This document shows positions 20,041 through 31,023 of a stretch of 64,000 bases of DNA, one piece after another. The translations under genes were made by a program, and so were the position numbers. The DNA is taken from contig LR990060.1 of assembly GCA_905147135.1 (NCBI GenBank), positions 5,100,001 to 5,164,000 on the forward strand, in the 5' to 3' direction. Numbering within the stretch: position 1 is the stretch's first letter; every line of letters starts with the position of its first letter. The stretch comes from Blastobasis lacticolella (lineage: Eukaryota; Arthropoda; Insecta; Lepidoptera; Blastobasidae). The notes beneath the pieces were generated by a model. It did not search any database and was not told the DNA's origin. It saw nothing but the letters and a program-made list of their open reading frames with translations.

Positions 20041-20535
20041 ACCAAACTCTTGCGTCTCTCGTCAAAACTGCCACCACCCATGGCCATATCCGGCCGAAGC
20101 AACGGAGGTGATGATTCGCTTGTCGAGTCTGGCCTTCTGGGTCTGGGACACCGTCGCAGAGTAGCCAGCTTGTCGGTCTTTTATCGAATTCACTTCGGTG
20201 AGTGCTCCCAGGAGCTCCACAACCTTGTTCCACCATGCTCTTTTTATTATCGAACAACGAGGGGGACAAAAAATCGTCACCCATTTATGGTAGACGTCCC
20301 ACCATCTCGTATAATCGCGCTTAGTGCGCTTTGCATCCATTTTTCTTATGCGCTGCAAAGGATTGGAACTCTCTGCCTGAGTCATTGTTCCCCGATAAGT
20401 ATAACCTCGGGGTCTTCAAATCAAGAGTGATTTTTTATCTTTTAGGCAAGCATACTACATCTTCGACCTCATCGTCGCTTTCCATCAGGTGAGTTGAGGT
20501 CAAATGCAAGCCTATTGATAATAAAAAAAAAACTA
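20041..20535 (+). mobile_element. Jockey-like non-LTR retrotransposon 3' fragment
   Basis: Conceptual C-terminal ORF2 pieces in shifting frames: GHRRRVASLSVFYRIHFGEC at about 20144-20203, then RMDAKR-like decay, then WNSLPES (about 20363), FPDKYNLGVFKSRV, and an A-rich end near 20521-20533. It separates UGT-2's 3' flank from the pseudogene and may have replaced the pseudogene's 5' half. Confidence 0.8.
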
Positions 20536-21684
20536 TATCTAATAGAATTAAATAAATAAATACAGAATATCGATAATATATCGAAATAGATAGATAATTG
20601 CAGGTGACATACAAGACGTCAGTTGTAAATATGGAAAAAATTAGGACCTTACTTTAGTTGTTTCAGAAACTGCAAAATTATTTGGACTTATCCTGAAAAA
20701 GTGCAAGCGATGATAAACGTGTTCTCCAAGCTCCCATACGACGTCCTATGGAAGTGGGACAAAGATGTTTTGCCAGGACAATCGAAAAATATAAAGATTT
20801 CAAAATGGCTGCCGCAATCTGAACTTCTTAGTGAGTACTATTCTCAGTAAAAATTTAACCAAATCAACTTTTTTAAATTTTACTTATATTTACATAAGAA
20901 TCTGCTGTATGTTTGGAACTTCCCGAAGTAAAGGTTTGATAATATTATGTTGTGTTAATCACCTTGATAATGTACCTTACATACTTACCTATTTCGGTGC
21001 GTAAATAATGGTTTAATGACCCTTAATACAAATTGTTTTTATTACCTTAGCCGCAGGACACAGTTTTCGGAGATTTCGGTATACCATAACTCATTCTAAT
21101 CTGTTCGACTTTGTTCCTCTAGGATCCATAAAGCATTATATTGTGAGTCTCAGAATAAAATGCAGCCTATGTATGAAAGTTTGTTCAGAAGTTTTTGTGT
21201 GCAAGAGTAACAAAGATCGCTCCAAACATTAGACAAGTTACTGTAGGGCACGATATTCTATTAATTACATGTTCAATTGTTCAAGGGCATCCAAACTAAA
21301 ATATGTTTATAACTCAATGTGGTTTGCAGTCTACAGACGAGTCAATAACAGAGGACTCATCGCCATCCCAATGATGGCTGATAAATTTTATAATGCCGAG
21401 CAATATGTAGCTCATAGAATTGGTCTGAAACTACAATTAGATACACTCACCGAAGAGCAGTTTAAACTGCCATTGATACAATTTCAATTAACAAAAGGTA
21501 AGGAATAGATGTTCCAATTTACTTCAAAGTAAATTTTGCACAAACATATACCTATTAGGAGTTGAAAGACCAATTACAATATATTCAATAATATATTGTT
21601 CTGATATAGAATGATAAAAGCGTATTCAAAAGAATCTTGAATCTTGAAATCAGAATTTTCATTCAAAATGAGACTCACAACTGA

Positions 21685-22024
21685 TAATCTTCGGAGAGTG
21701 GTTAGAGTATGCTACTCGTGTAAGCCAGAGGTCCCGGATTCGAATCCCGCTCCGGCCATGTACCAATGACTGTTTTCTAAGTTATGTACATTAGTTGAAT
21801 ACTAACCGATGCTCTTACGGTGAGGGAAAACATTGTGATGAAACATGCACATTCAGGCGACTGGATGTGTAATCTGGTCAGGTTCCCCTGGTAGCAGGGT
21901 CATGGAGATCAGATGTCAGTCGCTCCACTATAATTACCTGACCTATTTAATCCTGGATCATGGTCAAGGCAGACCCCGGGCTCTTGTGCGCGAGAGCACA
22001 ACTGGGACATTAACGCCAAGATGG
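21685..22024 (+). repeat. tRNA-derived SINE inside the pseudogene
   Basis: Nearly full length: degraded box A (GAGTGGTTAGAG), box B (GGATTCGAATCCCGC), CATGTACCAATGACTG, ACCGATGCTCTTACGGTGAG, TGGTAGCAGGGTCATGG, and the end ACATTAACGCCAAGATG. UGT-1 to UGT-3 lack it here. Confidence 0.85.
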
Positions 22025-22439
22025 GGACTCCAGAAAAGGTATAACGTAATGGAAAATCAATTAGCTGTAACCTTTTTTTTAAACTACAGTTGATTTCTTG
22101 GACATTTATAAAATAGATTACCAATCTGGCCGATTCTCTGAAGGACCGGCCACATAATAAAACCGTCTGATTTAACTTGAAAAGACAGTTGTTATCGTAT
22201 TCACATTTCCGAGAAATTTTAAAATATTTACATTGCGTTCGTCGAAAATTACAGCTTTCGTCAATTTATAGGTGAGGCTTTTGTACGTAGATGGTCTATA
22301 CATTATGATATACTAGTATTTTATGTAATATGTAGTGATTTCTTCCGCATCGTTCCTGCAGTAGTTCGCTATTGCAAGAACATACTGCAGTAATCGTAAC
22401 GTGTTATGATTACTGCAGTATGTTCGGCGGGCAAAGCTT

Positions 22440-22697
22440 AAGATTCACTTGGTGTTGCTAATGTCTGTAGGCAGTAGTGACCACTTTCCGGCAGGTGGCC
22501 CGCTTGCCTGTTTGCCTAACGTATGACAAAAAATAAAATTCTTTATTTCATTAGTACTTATTATTATATTAGACGGACTTGCACGCAACGTACCTTGTCG
22601 ATTTGTTTTCCCGACGTTTCGGTAGGGTTACACCCACCGTGGTCACGAGACGACTGCCGTGGAGAGGTGACAGCTGCGGTGATGTTTCATTAGTACT
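22440..22697. mobile_element. Nested short insertions in pseudogene intron 3
   Basis: 22448-22545 is a moth retroelement tail (GGTGTTGCTAATGTC, GACCACTTTCCGGCAGGTGG). A second element, 22559-22684 (ATTAGACGGACTTGCACG, TTTTCCCGACGTTTCGGTAGG, GTGGTCACGAG), is bracketed by a 13-bp duplication TTTCATTAGTACT at 22546-22558 and 22685-22697. The second element belongs to the same family as 49553-49666. Confidence 0.8.
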
Positions 22698-23029
22698 GTT
22701 TCGTAACATACGCTTTTACCGCAATTTTCTTCTAGAGTCAAAGACAACATAGTGCAACTCCGTTCAGTGATGTACGATCAGCCTCAAACACCGTTGCAAC
22801 GTGCCGTGTGGTGGACCGAACATGCACTGCGACATCGCATCACCTGAATGGAATACTTCCAAATAGATCATGTGCTGCCTTTGTTATTGGCATCAATATT
22901 GTGTGTATCAGTAATGGCGTATATAGCATTTGTCGTATTGAGGCAATTGATGGTGATGGTGCAAATTAATGAAAAGCAAAAGTCGCTCTAGATCTATGAA
23001 ATGTTGAGCCTATAGAGGCCGATGTGACC

Positions 23030-24982
23030 TGCTGTTGTTATTTTTAAGTACGTAATTTGCTGTGATTTTATTTATGGAGTAATTATTTTTATTATATGTT
23101 GATATATTTATTTACCTACCTCGATTAAATAAATAATTATTGATATTTATTTAACTACCCTATACCTTCAACAGAAAAAATCATACATTAAAAACAAGTT
23201 TTATCTAAACTAACTTCATCACGTAATTATTTTAATAATTTACAGTTAATGACTCTAAAAGCCAGAGATGTCTGCCTGGATAGTATGGCCTTATCTCTTG
23301 CCAGCGTTGACGCCTGCAATTGTTAATAGATATGCAATAATTGTTATATTTCTGTTGTTGAGAGTATTTTAGTGGTCGCTCACTGTAGGCCATAATTAAA
23401 AGAAAGCTCACTGTTACCCAAAGGGTAATAGAAAAGGCTATCTTCGGAGTCTCATTACACGACAGAATAAAAAATTTGAAGATCCACAAGCGAAACATGG
23501 TAACTCACATAGCCAAAAGGATTGCCATGCTTAAATAGCAGTGAGTGACGAGGCAGTAAAGTTTTTTACTGGCGATTACGTACCGGAAGATGCAACGTGG
23601 GTATGCCTCCCACCATGTGTACCGATGATCTGATAAATATCCCAGGTACTTGCTGGATGCGGAAGGTACAAGACCGAATCAAATTATCTGGAGAAGGCCT
23701 GTATATAATATGATGATGATGATGATTTATATGACTTGTAATATCAATATAAAATGAGTTACAGGTTTTGTATTACTACCGTACAATTAATAATACTAGC
23801 AAACGAATAACATACTTTTTTTATGTTATACGGCGGAAATATTGTATCTGGGAGCTCATTTCACATCCGAATCATACGAGCGAGATAGGTCCTTTCGAAC
23901 CTTCGCGTGGTGACCACAATAAAGGGTCTACGTAGTGGCATGAGTACTTAGCTCACGGCAGGTGGTGCGATGGCGGAATTGTGCTGTGGGCACAAGATAA
24001 AAAATCTCCCCAGAACACTCCCTATTATACAACCGATAGAACACACACAGGGAGTCAAAGTCCCTTCGGTTAGCCAGTGGTTCTAACTTTCTAGTTAGTA
24101 TTGTAATGTTTGTGACGTCAAATGACTTTCATTGTGTAAAAAATCACTCCAAAAATTACTCCAATGGTCTTATCGAAAAATTGGCCTTTTGCGCACTCAG
24201 TTTATTTAATGTCTTTATCTTTACGGTACAGTGCCGCCTATTATGACGATGTTATGGTGGATTTAGTTGATTAATGACACGGCTGCGATCCCCACCAATA
24301 TTAATGGTGGTTCCACAATTTCGGTCTACTCCTTAAATAGAGCGCAAGTTTACTTCGTAAAGTGATCTAGCCAAATATTTGTGCGCCTGTCCTGTAACGG
24401 TGAGTCTTGCTTCGATTTTTAAATTACTAAAAATGTAAAAAAACATAAAGATTTAATAGTAAACTATTTCTAACAAATCTTACTTCTATATATAGTATAC
24501 AACAAAGTCGCTTCCCGCCGTCTGTTCCTATGCATGTGCGCTTAGATCTTTTCAGATAGAATGATTGAAGAGGAAGGTTTGGAAACAAAAAAAAAAGTTA
24601 TGGGTAAATTTGGTGTACGCGGACGCAGTCGCGCTAGGTCCTATAGTAATATTATAAATGCGAAAGTTTGTAAGGATGTTTGTTACTCCTTCATGAAAAA
24701 ACTACTAAACAGATTTTAATGGAATTTGGCAGTGTTGTAGCTTATAGCCCAGAATAACATATAATTCATTTCGAAATTCAAAATAGTTCCCAGGAGATCA
24801 CGCTATTACTCTGTTACGCAAGTAAATAATAAGGAGCGAGATTCTATTTTAAATATTACATATGTTAGAATAGTATACTGCACATTGTAAGGGCATAAGA
24901 TTTTAAATAATAAAACTTTATTAGTATTATATCACTCTATCTAACTGTTGTTGGTCCCTAATACTGAGGTTCGTGGTCTGAT
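23030..24982. repeat. Pseudogene 3' flank, paralogous to 35640-37950
   Basis: Long collinear match to the UGT-3 3' flank, including an RTE relic (23380-23640), TTATCGAAAAATTGGCC, TTTATCTTTACGGTACAGTG, GGCTGCGA, TGGTGGTTCCACAATTTCGG and TTGGCAGTGTTGTAGCTTAT. The match stops at GTGGTCTGAT (24982 against 37950). No gene of its own is visible. Confidence 0.85.
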
Positions 24983-25119
24983 CACAGAATTCTACGTGCT
25001 TTGTTGTATAGTTCTAAGGTATTTAATGCAATAAAGAGTTTATATACATACATACATACTCCTGATATTGGCACCAGTATTCTCTCTTTATTATTCTGAT
25101 GTATGAATCTAGGTTCTAA
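24983..25119. other. Filler sequence at a deletion junction
   Basis: This stretch has no counterpart at 37951 on. It contains CACAGAATTCTACGTGCT, repeated at about 28277-28294 in the downstream flank, and an AATAAAGAG tail with (CATA)n. It replaces the sequence that carries UGT-4 exons 1-3 in the second unit. Confidence 0.65.
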
Positions 25120-25755
25120 ACCTTCGTAATTTTTCTCGAGAGCTAAAACTCTTGAGGTTTGGATACGTTTAAAGATAGAAGATAAACATATTGAAGATTT
25201 GTTTGGATAAAATAAGTTCAAATGGAAATGCTAATTTGCAACATTGGTATCAGCAAGTTTTTCTGGCTGACGAAAGTCTTATCTTTCATATCAACACACA
25301 AATAATACTACTGTCCATTTTAAAATATATTTTGGATTCCTCACCGCATACGTTGTTTTATCCCTATATTACTGTGCCGGAATTCTGACTACTTTAGAGC
25401 TTTCTCCCCTTGTCAAGCAGTGTAATTCCCACATTTTACTATTTAGATAAATTGATTGTGGGTTCCAAGATAGTATTAACTTAACCTCGGACAGTACCTA
25501 GTTTCAAAACTCTGTCTTTATGGATCTTCACTACCAGATGTACTACTTAGATCTACAGATCTAAACAAAACATAATTGCTGTTAGAATGAGTTATATGGC
25601 GTTTCTTGGATAAACGCCACCTTCACTACACTTTCATTGCGATTTCGACGCAGTTGCATGCGTCATACTTGTGACCATGGCAACTGCGTCTAAATATCGA
25701 GGTAATAATAATACTTTTATCTCAATACTTGGTATAAAATATAATTTTATTTCAG

Positions 25756-26053
25756 CTACAAAGAGAACATACTACACCTACGTTCCGTCATGAACGACCA
25801 CGTTCAAACGCCGCTGCAGCGAGCCGTATGGTGGACTGAACACGTGCTACGTCATCGCGGGTAGCGCCACCTGCGATCACCCGCATACAACATGACCTGG
25901 ATGGAATACCTCGAAATGGACCTTGTGTTGACTTGTGTGGTCTTATTGCTGACGGCAATAGTCAGTATAGCAGCAATGTTGTATATAGCATACGAATTAT
26001 TGAGGCAGTTAAGGTTGACAGTGGAAATTAATGAGAAAGAGAAATCATTCTAG
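25756..26053 (+). pseudogene. Orphan UGT terminal exon (UGT-4-type exon 4)
   Basis: Collinear with UGT-4 exon 4 (41942-42239) and the same length, 298 nt, preceded by a usable TTTCAG acceptor. It encodes YKENILHLRSVMNDH, AVWWTEHVLRHRG, then TAG in place of Ala in the RGARHLR stretch, and continues in frame through the membrane anchor to EKEKSF-stop. Homologous intron-3 sequence extends upstream to about 25120, but exons 1-3 are gone. It is the stump of a UGT-4 sister gene. Confidence 0.95.
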
Positions 26054-26106
26054 TCTATATTTCTGCAAATTATTATGTGTGATCCTCCGTTTAATTACTG
26101 TATAAT

Positions 26107-26203
26107 CATCATCACAGCCCACTACAGGACTTTGGGCCTCTCCTGCAAAAGGGGAGGTTATTGCCATAATCTCCACGCTTGGCAGGCGGGTTGGATTTAC
26201 TGG
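26107..26203 (-). mobile_element. 97-bp truncated retroposon with 14-bp target duplication
   Basis: Flanked by AATTACTGTATAAT at 26093-26106 and 26204-26217. On the minus strand it reads CCAAGCGTGGAGATTATGGC, GGAGAGGCCC, GTGGGCTGTGATGATG, an RTE/SINE-type 3' end with a (GAT)n tail. The UGT-4 flank lacks it. Confidence 0.88.
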
Positions 26204-26217
26204 AATTACTGTATAAT

Positions 26218-27267
26218 GATGTAGTTAAAAGATGATTTTTTGTCATATACGATTTTATTACTTACGAGTGATGTTTTATGCAAAAAGATTGTGTTTTAGT
26301 TGTCGATAGTTTTCTTTATGCGCTTCTCTGAAAAAAAAACTGATATGAATACCGATAGATAAAATCATATAAAACTAAAATCAATTTAATATTTTTTTGT
26401 ATTATACTGTATTCGGAATGATATATCTGGACTAAAATATTCTATCTTAGACAGAATTATCTCTATAATTTTTAACAGAATTAATAATTAAATTATATAT
26501 AAAAAATTTACTGTTCATCACTGACTACGTGACAAGTACAGGCATTGTCAAATCTATAGATATTACACCCACACAAGTTCTAGAGAAATTTCCTTAAGGC
26601 AGATCAGGAGCCCTGAAAGAGGTCTGTGTTTTTAAGCAACAGTGTGTCAAGAATATGTTAAGTTATTTATCCTGAGTCAAAATACACAAAGTCAGAACTG
26701 CCACACACTGTGGACTGTGAAGGTCAGAACAATTAGACTGCTCCATTTTCGACCGCATCGTCACTTACTATTAGGTCATTAGGTAATAGGTTGGTCAAAC
26801 GCTATGAACAGTAAAATAACGTACCTATATGTTAAAGTCCTTCCAAACCACTAGTTTTATATAAGGAATAATTTTTGCCCTATAAGATTGCTGGTAATGT
26901 AACTGGGTTTTATACAGGAAATAAAAAGTTTTGTAATTTAGTTTACTTAATAAAATGAATTCATAGAAAAGTATTAATACTTATCTTAATATCAAATAGA
27001 TGCCATACTAGTAACAGTAGATAATCAAAGTGCTGCATTACTAACAAATAAACACTAATTACAAAAAATATGGACGACTCATCATGACTTGCACCTTGAA
27101 TCTTCGTGCCATCAACTACGCAATAGCTGAATAAATATTTTTTTGGGTTATTAGTTGTGTCAGTGTAACAATTGATATTGTATAGACTCAATTGTATACA
27201 TGTAATAGTTAAGCAACGATTATTTTTTATTATCTAACTAATAAGTCCATGATTGAATATTAATGGT
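26218..27267. other. 3' flank of the orphan exon, paralogous to 42300-43380
   Basis: Collinear with the UGT-4 3' flank, for example AATCTATAGATATTAC, CCCTGAAAGAGGTCTGTG, CCATGATTGAATATTAATGG. Small frames here have no recognisable domain. It is useful as a duplication marker. Confidence 0.8.
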
Positions 27268-27795
27268 TTGACCATCGTGCCGTCACAGCCGTGTCGTACC
27301 ATCAATTTAGTTTCAAATCAGTAACATGCTCATATTTGATAGCGTTTAAGATTTTAAAATAAACTAAAAATCAAGCCAAAATCAGGGGCTAGTGTCACTA
27401 GGTAAATAAAATTAGTCAAAGCACCACTGAACCACAGAAATGTACATCTAAGATCCAGAAATGTGCATAACCACCAATATACCTTGTGATATGTGTTAGG
27501 ATACAGACTGTACCACCGCTTTTCTACATCTGCCGCTAAGCAACATTGCTTGCAGTTATACATTACTGTATGCCTGATACGACTCAGGTGCATCCTCTAC
27601 GTCCAGCTGGAACTTCTAGAGGACGTGAAACTACAGCTCATGCAAGGTGCACGTGGTTATGAAGGTACTTACCTAGTATTCTATCTGTGTTCCTTTTTGT
27701 ACGAGTACGTCACTAATATACGTTACTACAGTAAGTAAAGTTAATATTTAGTTTTAAAAGCATAAATCATCATCATCATTGTGTACAACGTAAAA
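27268..27795. repeat. Segment present in this flank but absent from the UGT-4 flank
   Basis: The UGT-4 flank joins TATTAATGGTT directly to CAAACAAGTAAGGG (43371-43390), while here about 530 bp intervene, ending in (CAT)n. It contains CTGTACCACCGC and GCCGCTAAGCAACATTGCTT, phrases of a common moth repeat. It could be an insertion here or a deletion in the other unit. Confidence 0.55.
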
Positions 27796-28384
27796 CAAGT
27801 AAGGGCTCAGCACAGAACCCTGGTGAACACCAACGGTAATTGGAAATTGCCTACGATAGGGACATGTTAGTTTCTTTATCCGCCACGTTCATTATTATCT
27901 AGTTCGCATTATTGGCGACCAAAGAAATTGTACATATTATTATTATTTATTTAACACTTTATTGTAGATTACAACCAGTATTATTATCATAGATTCTGTA
28001 AGGTTATAACAATTACAAGGGCGGTCTTATCGCCAATAGCGATCTCTTCCAGACAACCATTTACATGGATATAGTGGAGGTCGGAAAGCAAAAAACTAGT
28101 AGGCAATGTACGTTTGAGATTCGATAGTAGTTACAATCACCATACAGTGAAGAAATGCAATAAATATACTATAAAAAGAACAAAAAAAATACAAATATAT
28201 TACATAGAGACACAATATTTTATATTATTTATATTTATTTTATATTATAACTTTGTTGGCGACATTAAAATTCTGTCACAGAATTCTACGTGCTTCTGGT
28301 GTTTCTGCATAGGACACAGAACTAGTACCACATTTGATAGGTCGATTATGTTTAACTGCGTAAATACTTACATTAATGCAGCAG
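27796..28384 (-). repeat. Old retroelement fragments in the duplicated flank
   Basis: On the minus strand, 27800-27830 reads GGTGTTCACCAGGGTTCTGT, encoding VHQGSVLSP, a conserved RT motif; the same lies at 43395-43425. 27955-28090 is a LINE 3' tail on the minus strand (GTTGTCTGGAAGAGATCGC, GCGATAAGACCGCC), with no counterpart in the UGT-4 flank. Confidence 0.65.
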
Positions 28385-29935
28385 CATAAAGAGGTGCATC
28401 CACCGAACCTCCCTCCGAATCAAGGACTCGTGCCACCGATAACGCCTGAGGAAGTCAAGGCGGCTCTTCGCCGCATGAAGAATCGGAAAGCCGTTGGACC
28501 CGATGGAGTATAGAGGAGGTGTGTGCATCCTTACCGACCTTTATTATCGCATTCTCCTCACCGGGAAGATACCCGACCAATGGAAGCAGCTGAGTATTAT
28601 TACTCCAGTCTATAAGGGCAAGAGCTCGGTGCGTAAGTGCACCAACTACCGCGCTATAAAGGTAATGTCTCACACCATTAAGCTCTTCGGACGCATTGTG
28701 GACTCTCGGATCCGACGGGAGTGTATAATCTCGGAGTGTCAGTATGGGTTTCGGCCGGGTTGTGGGACTATGGACCCCGTATTTGCCCTAAGAACTCTAA
28801 TGGAGGGATACAAATCAAGGAACACGCCCCTGTATTTTCTGTTTCTGGACATGCAGATGGCCTTTGACTGTGTCCCTCGTGAGATAATCTGGTGGGCGTT
28901 GTAGTCCAAGTCAGTACTTGAGGCCTATAATGACATTATCCGAGACATGTACCGCGATTCCGATTCCATAATTAGAACTGCTGTTGGCGACACCAACCCG
29001 TTCCCTATTACCGTTGGGGTACACCAGGGCTCTGTGCTCAGCCCACTTCTGTTCAACGTGATATTAGACGTACTGTGAGATAGCATCCGAGACTATCATG
29101 AGGTACCTCCGTGGCTACTCATGTATGCTGGCGATATCGCGTTGACAGACTCTGACAAGAGGCGACTTGTCCAACGGGTGTAACAGTGGAAGGAGTCGCT
29201 TGAGAACGGCGGTTTGAAGATAAATGTGGCGAAGACAGAGTACATGTCCTGTAACAAAACAGACCCCCTCCCCATTAACATAGGTGAAAAGAAGGTAAAA
29301 TGAAAGGATCAGGCCAGATACCTGGGGTCGGTACAAAGCGCAACTGGTGACATCGACAGCGACGTCAAAGCCCGAATATCCGCGGCTCTTACCAAATGGC
29401 GGGAGGTGACGGCTGTAATTTGTGACCCCAATATGCCGATGAAGCTGCAGGGACAGGTTTAGAAAACCATTATCAGACCTGTTCTCTAATACGGCAGCGA
29501 GACTTGGCCTCTACTAGAGCGACACAAGCAGGAGTTGCGAGTGACGGAAATGAAGATGCTGCGGTGGATGTGTGGGGTTTCCCGCACAGATCGCGTGCGC
29601 AACGCCCACATCTGTAGCCTTCATGTCCGTGACATCGCGGACAAGCTACAAGAGTGCCGCCTTCGATGGTACGGCCACGTCTTGCGCAGACTTGCTAATT
29701 ATGTGGGGAACAGATGTCTGGCCATGCCACCCTCGCCAGGTACGGGAAGGAGAGGCCGGCCCAAGAAACGATGGCAGGACGTCGTTAAGAGTGACATGCG
29801 TACCATTACGTTAGGAAAGGATGCCGAAGACCGAGCAAAGTGGGCTAAGAAAAGCAGGAAGGCGGACCCCGGGCTCTCGCGTGTTGCGCGGGAGTGCAAC
29901 CGGGATTTAACACCAAGATGATGATGATGATGAGC
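28385..29935 (+). mobile_element. RTE-like retrotransposon, 5'-truncated and inactivated
   Basis: Covers most of a reverse transcriptase plus the C-terminal domain. Readable pieces: EEVKAALRRMKNRKAVGPDG, IPDQWKQLSIITPVYKGK, QYGFRPGCGT, YFLFLDMQMAFDCVPRE, VHQGSVLSPLLFNVILD, MYAGDIAL, LKINVAKTEYM, LRWYGHVLRR and GRRGRPKKRWQDVV. At least six stops interrupt the frame, for example near 28903, 29077, 29180 and 29302. The Y-A-D-D core reads YAGD. It ends with AACACCAAG and (ATG)n. The paralogous flank at about 43690-43700 has no such element, so it arrived after the unit duplicated. Confidence 0.93.
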
Positions 29936-30240
29936 GGACCAGATAAGAGTTACGTAATGATCAGGTAATGATTAAAATATTTTTATCGTATCATTCATAT
30001 ACCACACTCTTCGTGCACGCAAGATAATTTTCAATTATATTATCAGTCACTTTTAAATTAATGTAAACGTGATAAATTATTTCTGATATGATTATTGTCA
30101 CGTCTAGGCTACATATCATAAGCATAAGTAGGTATTTTACAATGTTGATATCACTTGTGCAATGCATGGGTCTTATTTCCTTATGTACATACCTGCCACG
30201 CATGGAGATTATGGCAGAACCCTCCAATAATGTGGAATTA
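29936..30240. other. End of the first duplication unit
   Basis: Collinear with 43700-43999 (GCGGACCAGATAAGAGTTAC, CACGCATGGAGATTATGGC). At about 30236-30245 the similarity switches to the 5' flank of UGT-2. Confidence 0.8.
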
Positions 30241-30960
30241 ATATGGAAAGGATAGACGGCGGGAAGACACTTTGTTATATATGATGTATACTTAGATTCA
30301 TTACATATAATCACTATAAGAAACCCGAAACAGAAAATAATATCATACACTTCAATTTCTACAAGACCCAAACTCAAACTCGGAACCATGGTAGAATTCC
30401 GGATTTTTCACCACTAAACTACTCGAAACGAAATTTAATGTTTGGTTATTGCTGTATTTCCGCCTAAAAGCTACATGTTATAATTAACGAAGTTCTGTAT
30501 CGAGGAGCCACCGGTGGCCGAGTGGTTAGGGTATCTGACTCGTAAGCGAGCGGTATCGGGTTCCAATCTCACTATAGCCAAAAAAGCGTCATTGGTCCAT
30601 ACCAATGACGCTTTTTTGAGTTATGTAATAACTTAGAAAGGAGTAAAACGAATGTTTAGTTGAATGCTAACCGATGCTCTTACGGTGAGTTCTTAGTGAT
30701 GAAACTTGAACATACAGGTGACTGAATGTGAAACCATAATCCAATCTGGTCAGGTTTTCCCAGTAGCAGGGTCATAGAGGTCAGCCTGCAGTCAGAGACT
30801 ATAACCGGGACATTAACGCCAAGATTCTTTTTTGTATAATTAGTAAAAGAAAATTATTGTAATGATTAAATTACCTTATCAGACCATGTGCTTAACCAGT
30901 TTTTAAATATAAACAGATCATTATTTACACCGTGTTTCTAATCACCACTTGTATAAAAAA
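30241..30960. repeat. UGT-3 5' flank, paralogous to 13515-14350, including a SINE
   Basis: Starts GGAAAGGATAGACGGCGGG, matching the UGT-2 flank. The SINE at 30508-30828 (GTGGCCGAGTGGTTAGGG head; ACATTAACGCCAAGATT end) is the positional partner of 13905-14215. The LINE tail found before UGT-2 is missing. Confidence 0.85.
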
Positions 30961-30962
30961 CA

Positions 30963-30996
30963 TATAAAACGTCTGCCAACGTGATTCGTCATTTAG
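30963..30996 (+). promoter_or_regulatory. UGT-3 core promoter
   Basis: TATAAAA at 30963-30969, 61 bp before the ATG, and TCATTTAGT about 26 bp downstream, as in UGT-1 and UGT-2. The upstream CTTATCAGACCATGTGCTTA element (30884-30903) is conserved. Confidence 0.7.
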
Positions 30997-31023
30997 TAGT
31001 TTAGAATTGTCTTGTCTGTCAAC

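Larger units (their letters stand above)
20550..22991 (+). pseudogene. UGT pseudogene lacking exon 1 (exons 2-4 decayed)
   Basis: Begins inside what was intron 1 (20550-20666 matches the 3' end of intron 1 of UGT-1 to UGT-3). Exon 2 (20667-20830) is 59 bp shorter than the others: the GVIYVSFGSN region is deleted and the frame is broken, giving a TGA at the junction. Exon 3 (21286-21497) has TAA in place of the NIK codons and a net loss of 8 bp within the UGT signature. Exon 4 (22736-22991) has an in-frame 33-bp deletion (GVRHLRSSAHN region) and TGG changed to TGA. Splice sites are largely kept. Intron 3 hosts a SINE, a retroelement tail and another short element. No exon 1 or promoter is present, so no UGT can be made. 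Confidence 0.95.

Noticed and set aside
20062..20385. 107-codon minus-strand frame with overlapping plus frames
   Set aside because: The plus strand encodes a Jockey-like C-terminal fragment; the minus frame is a shadow in GC-rich sequence.
27354..27738. Overlapping frames of about 80 codons on both strands
   Set aside because: They lie in a repeat-like segment missing from the paralogous flank and have no recognisable domain.
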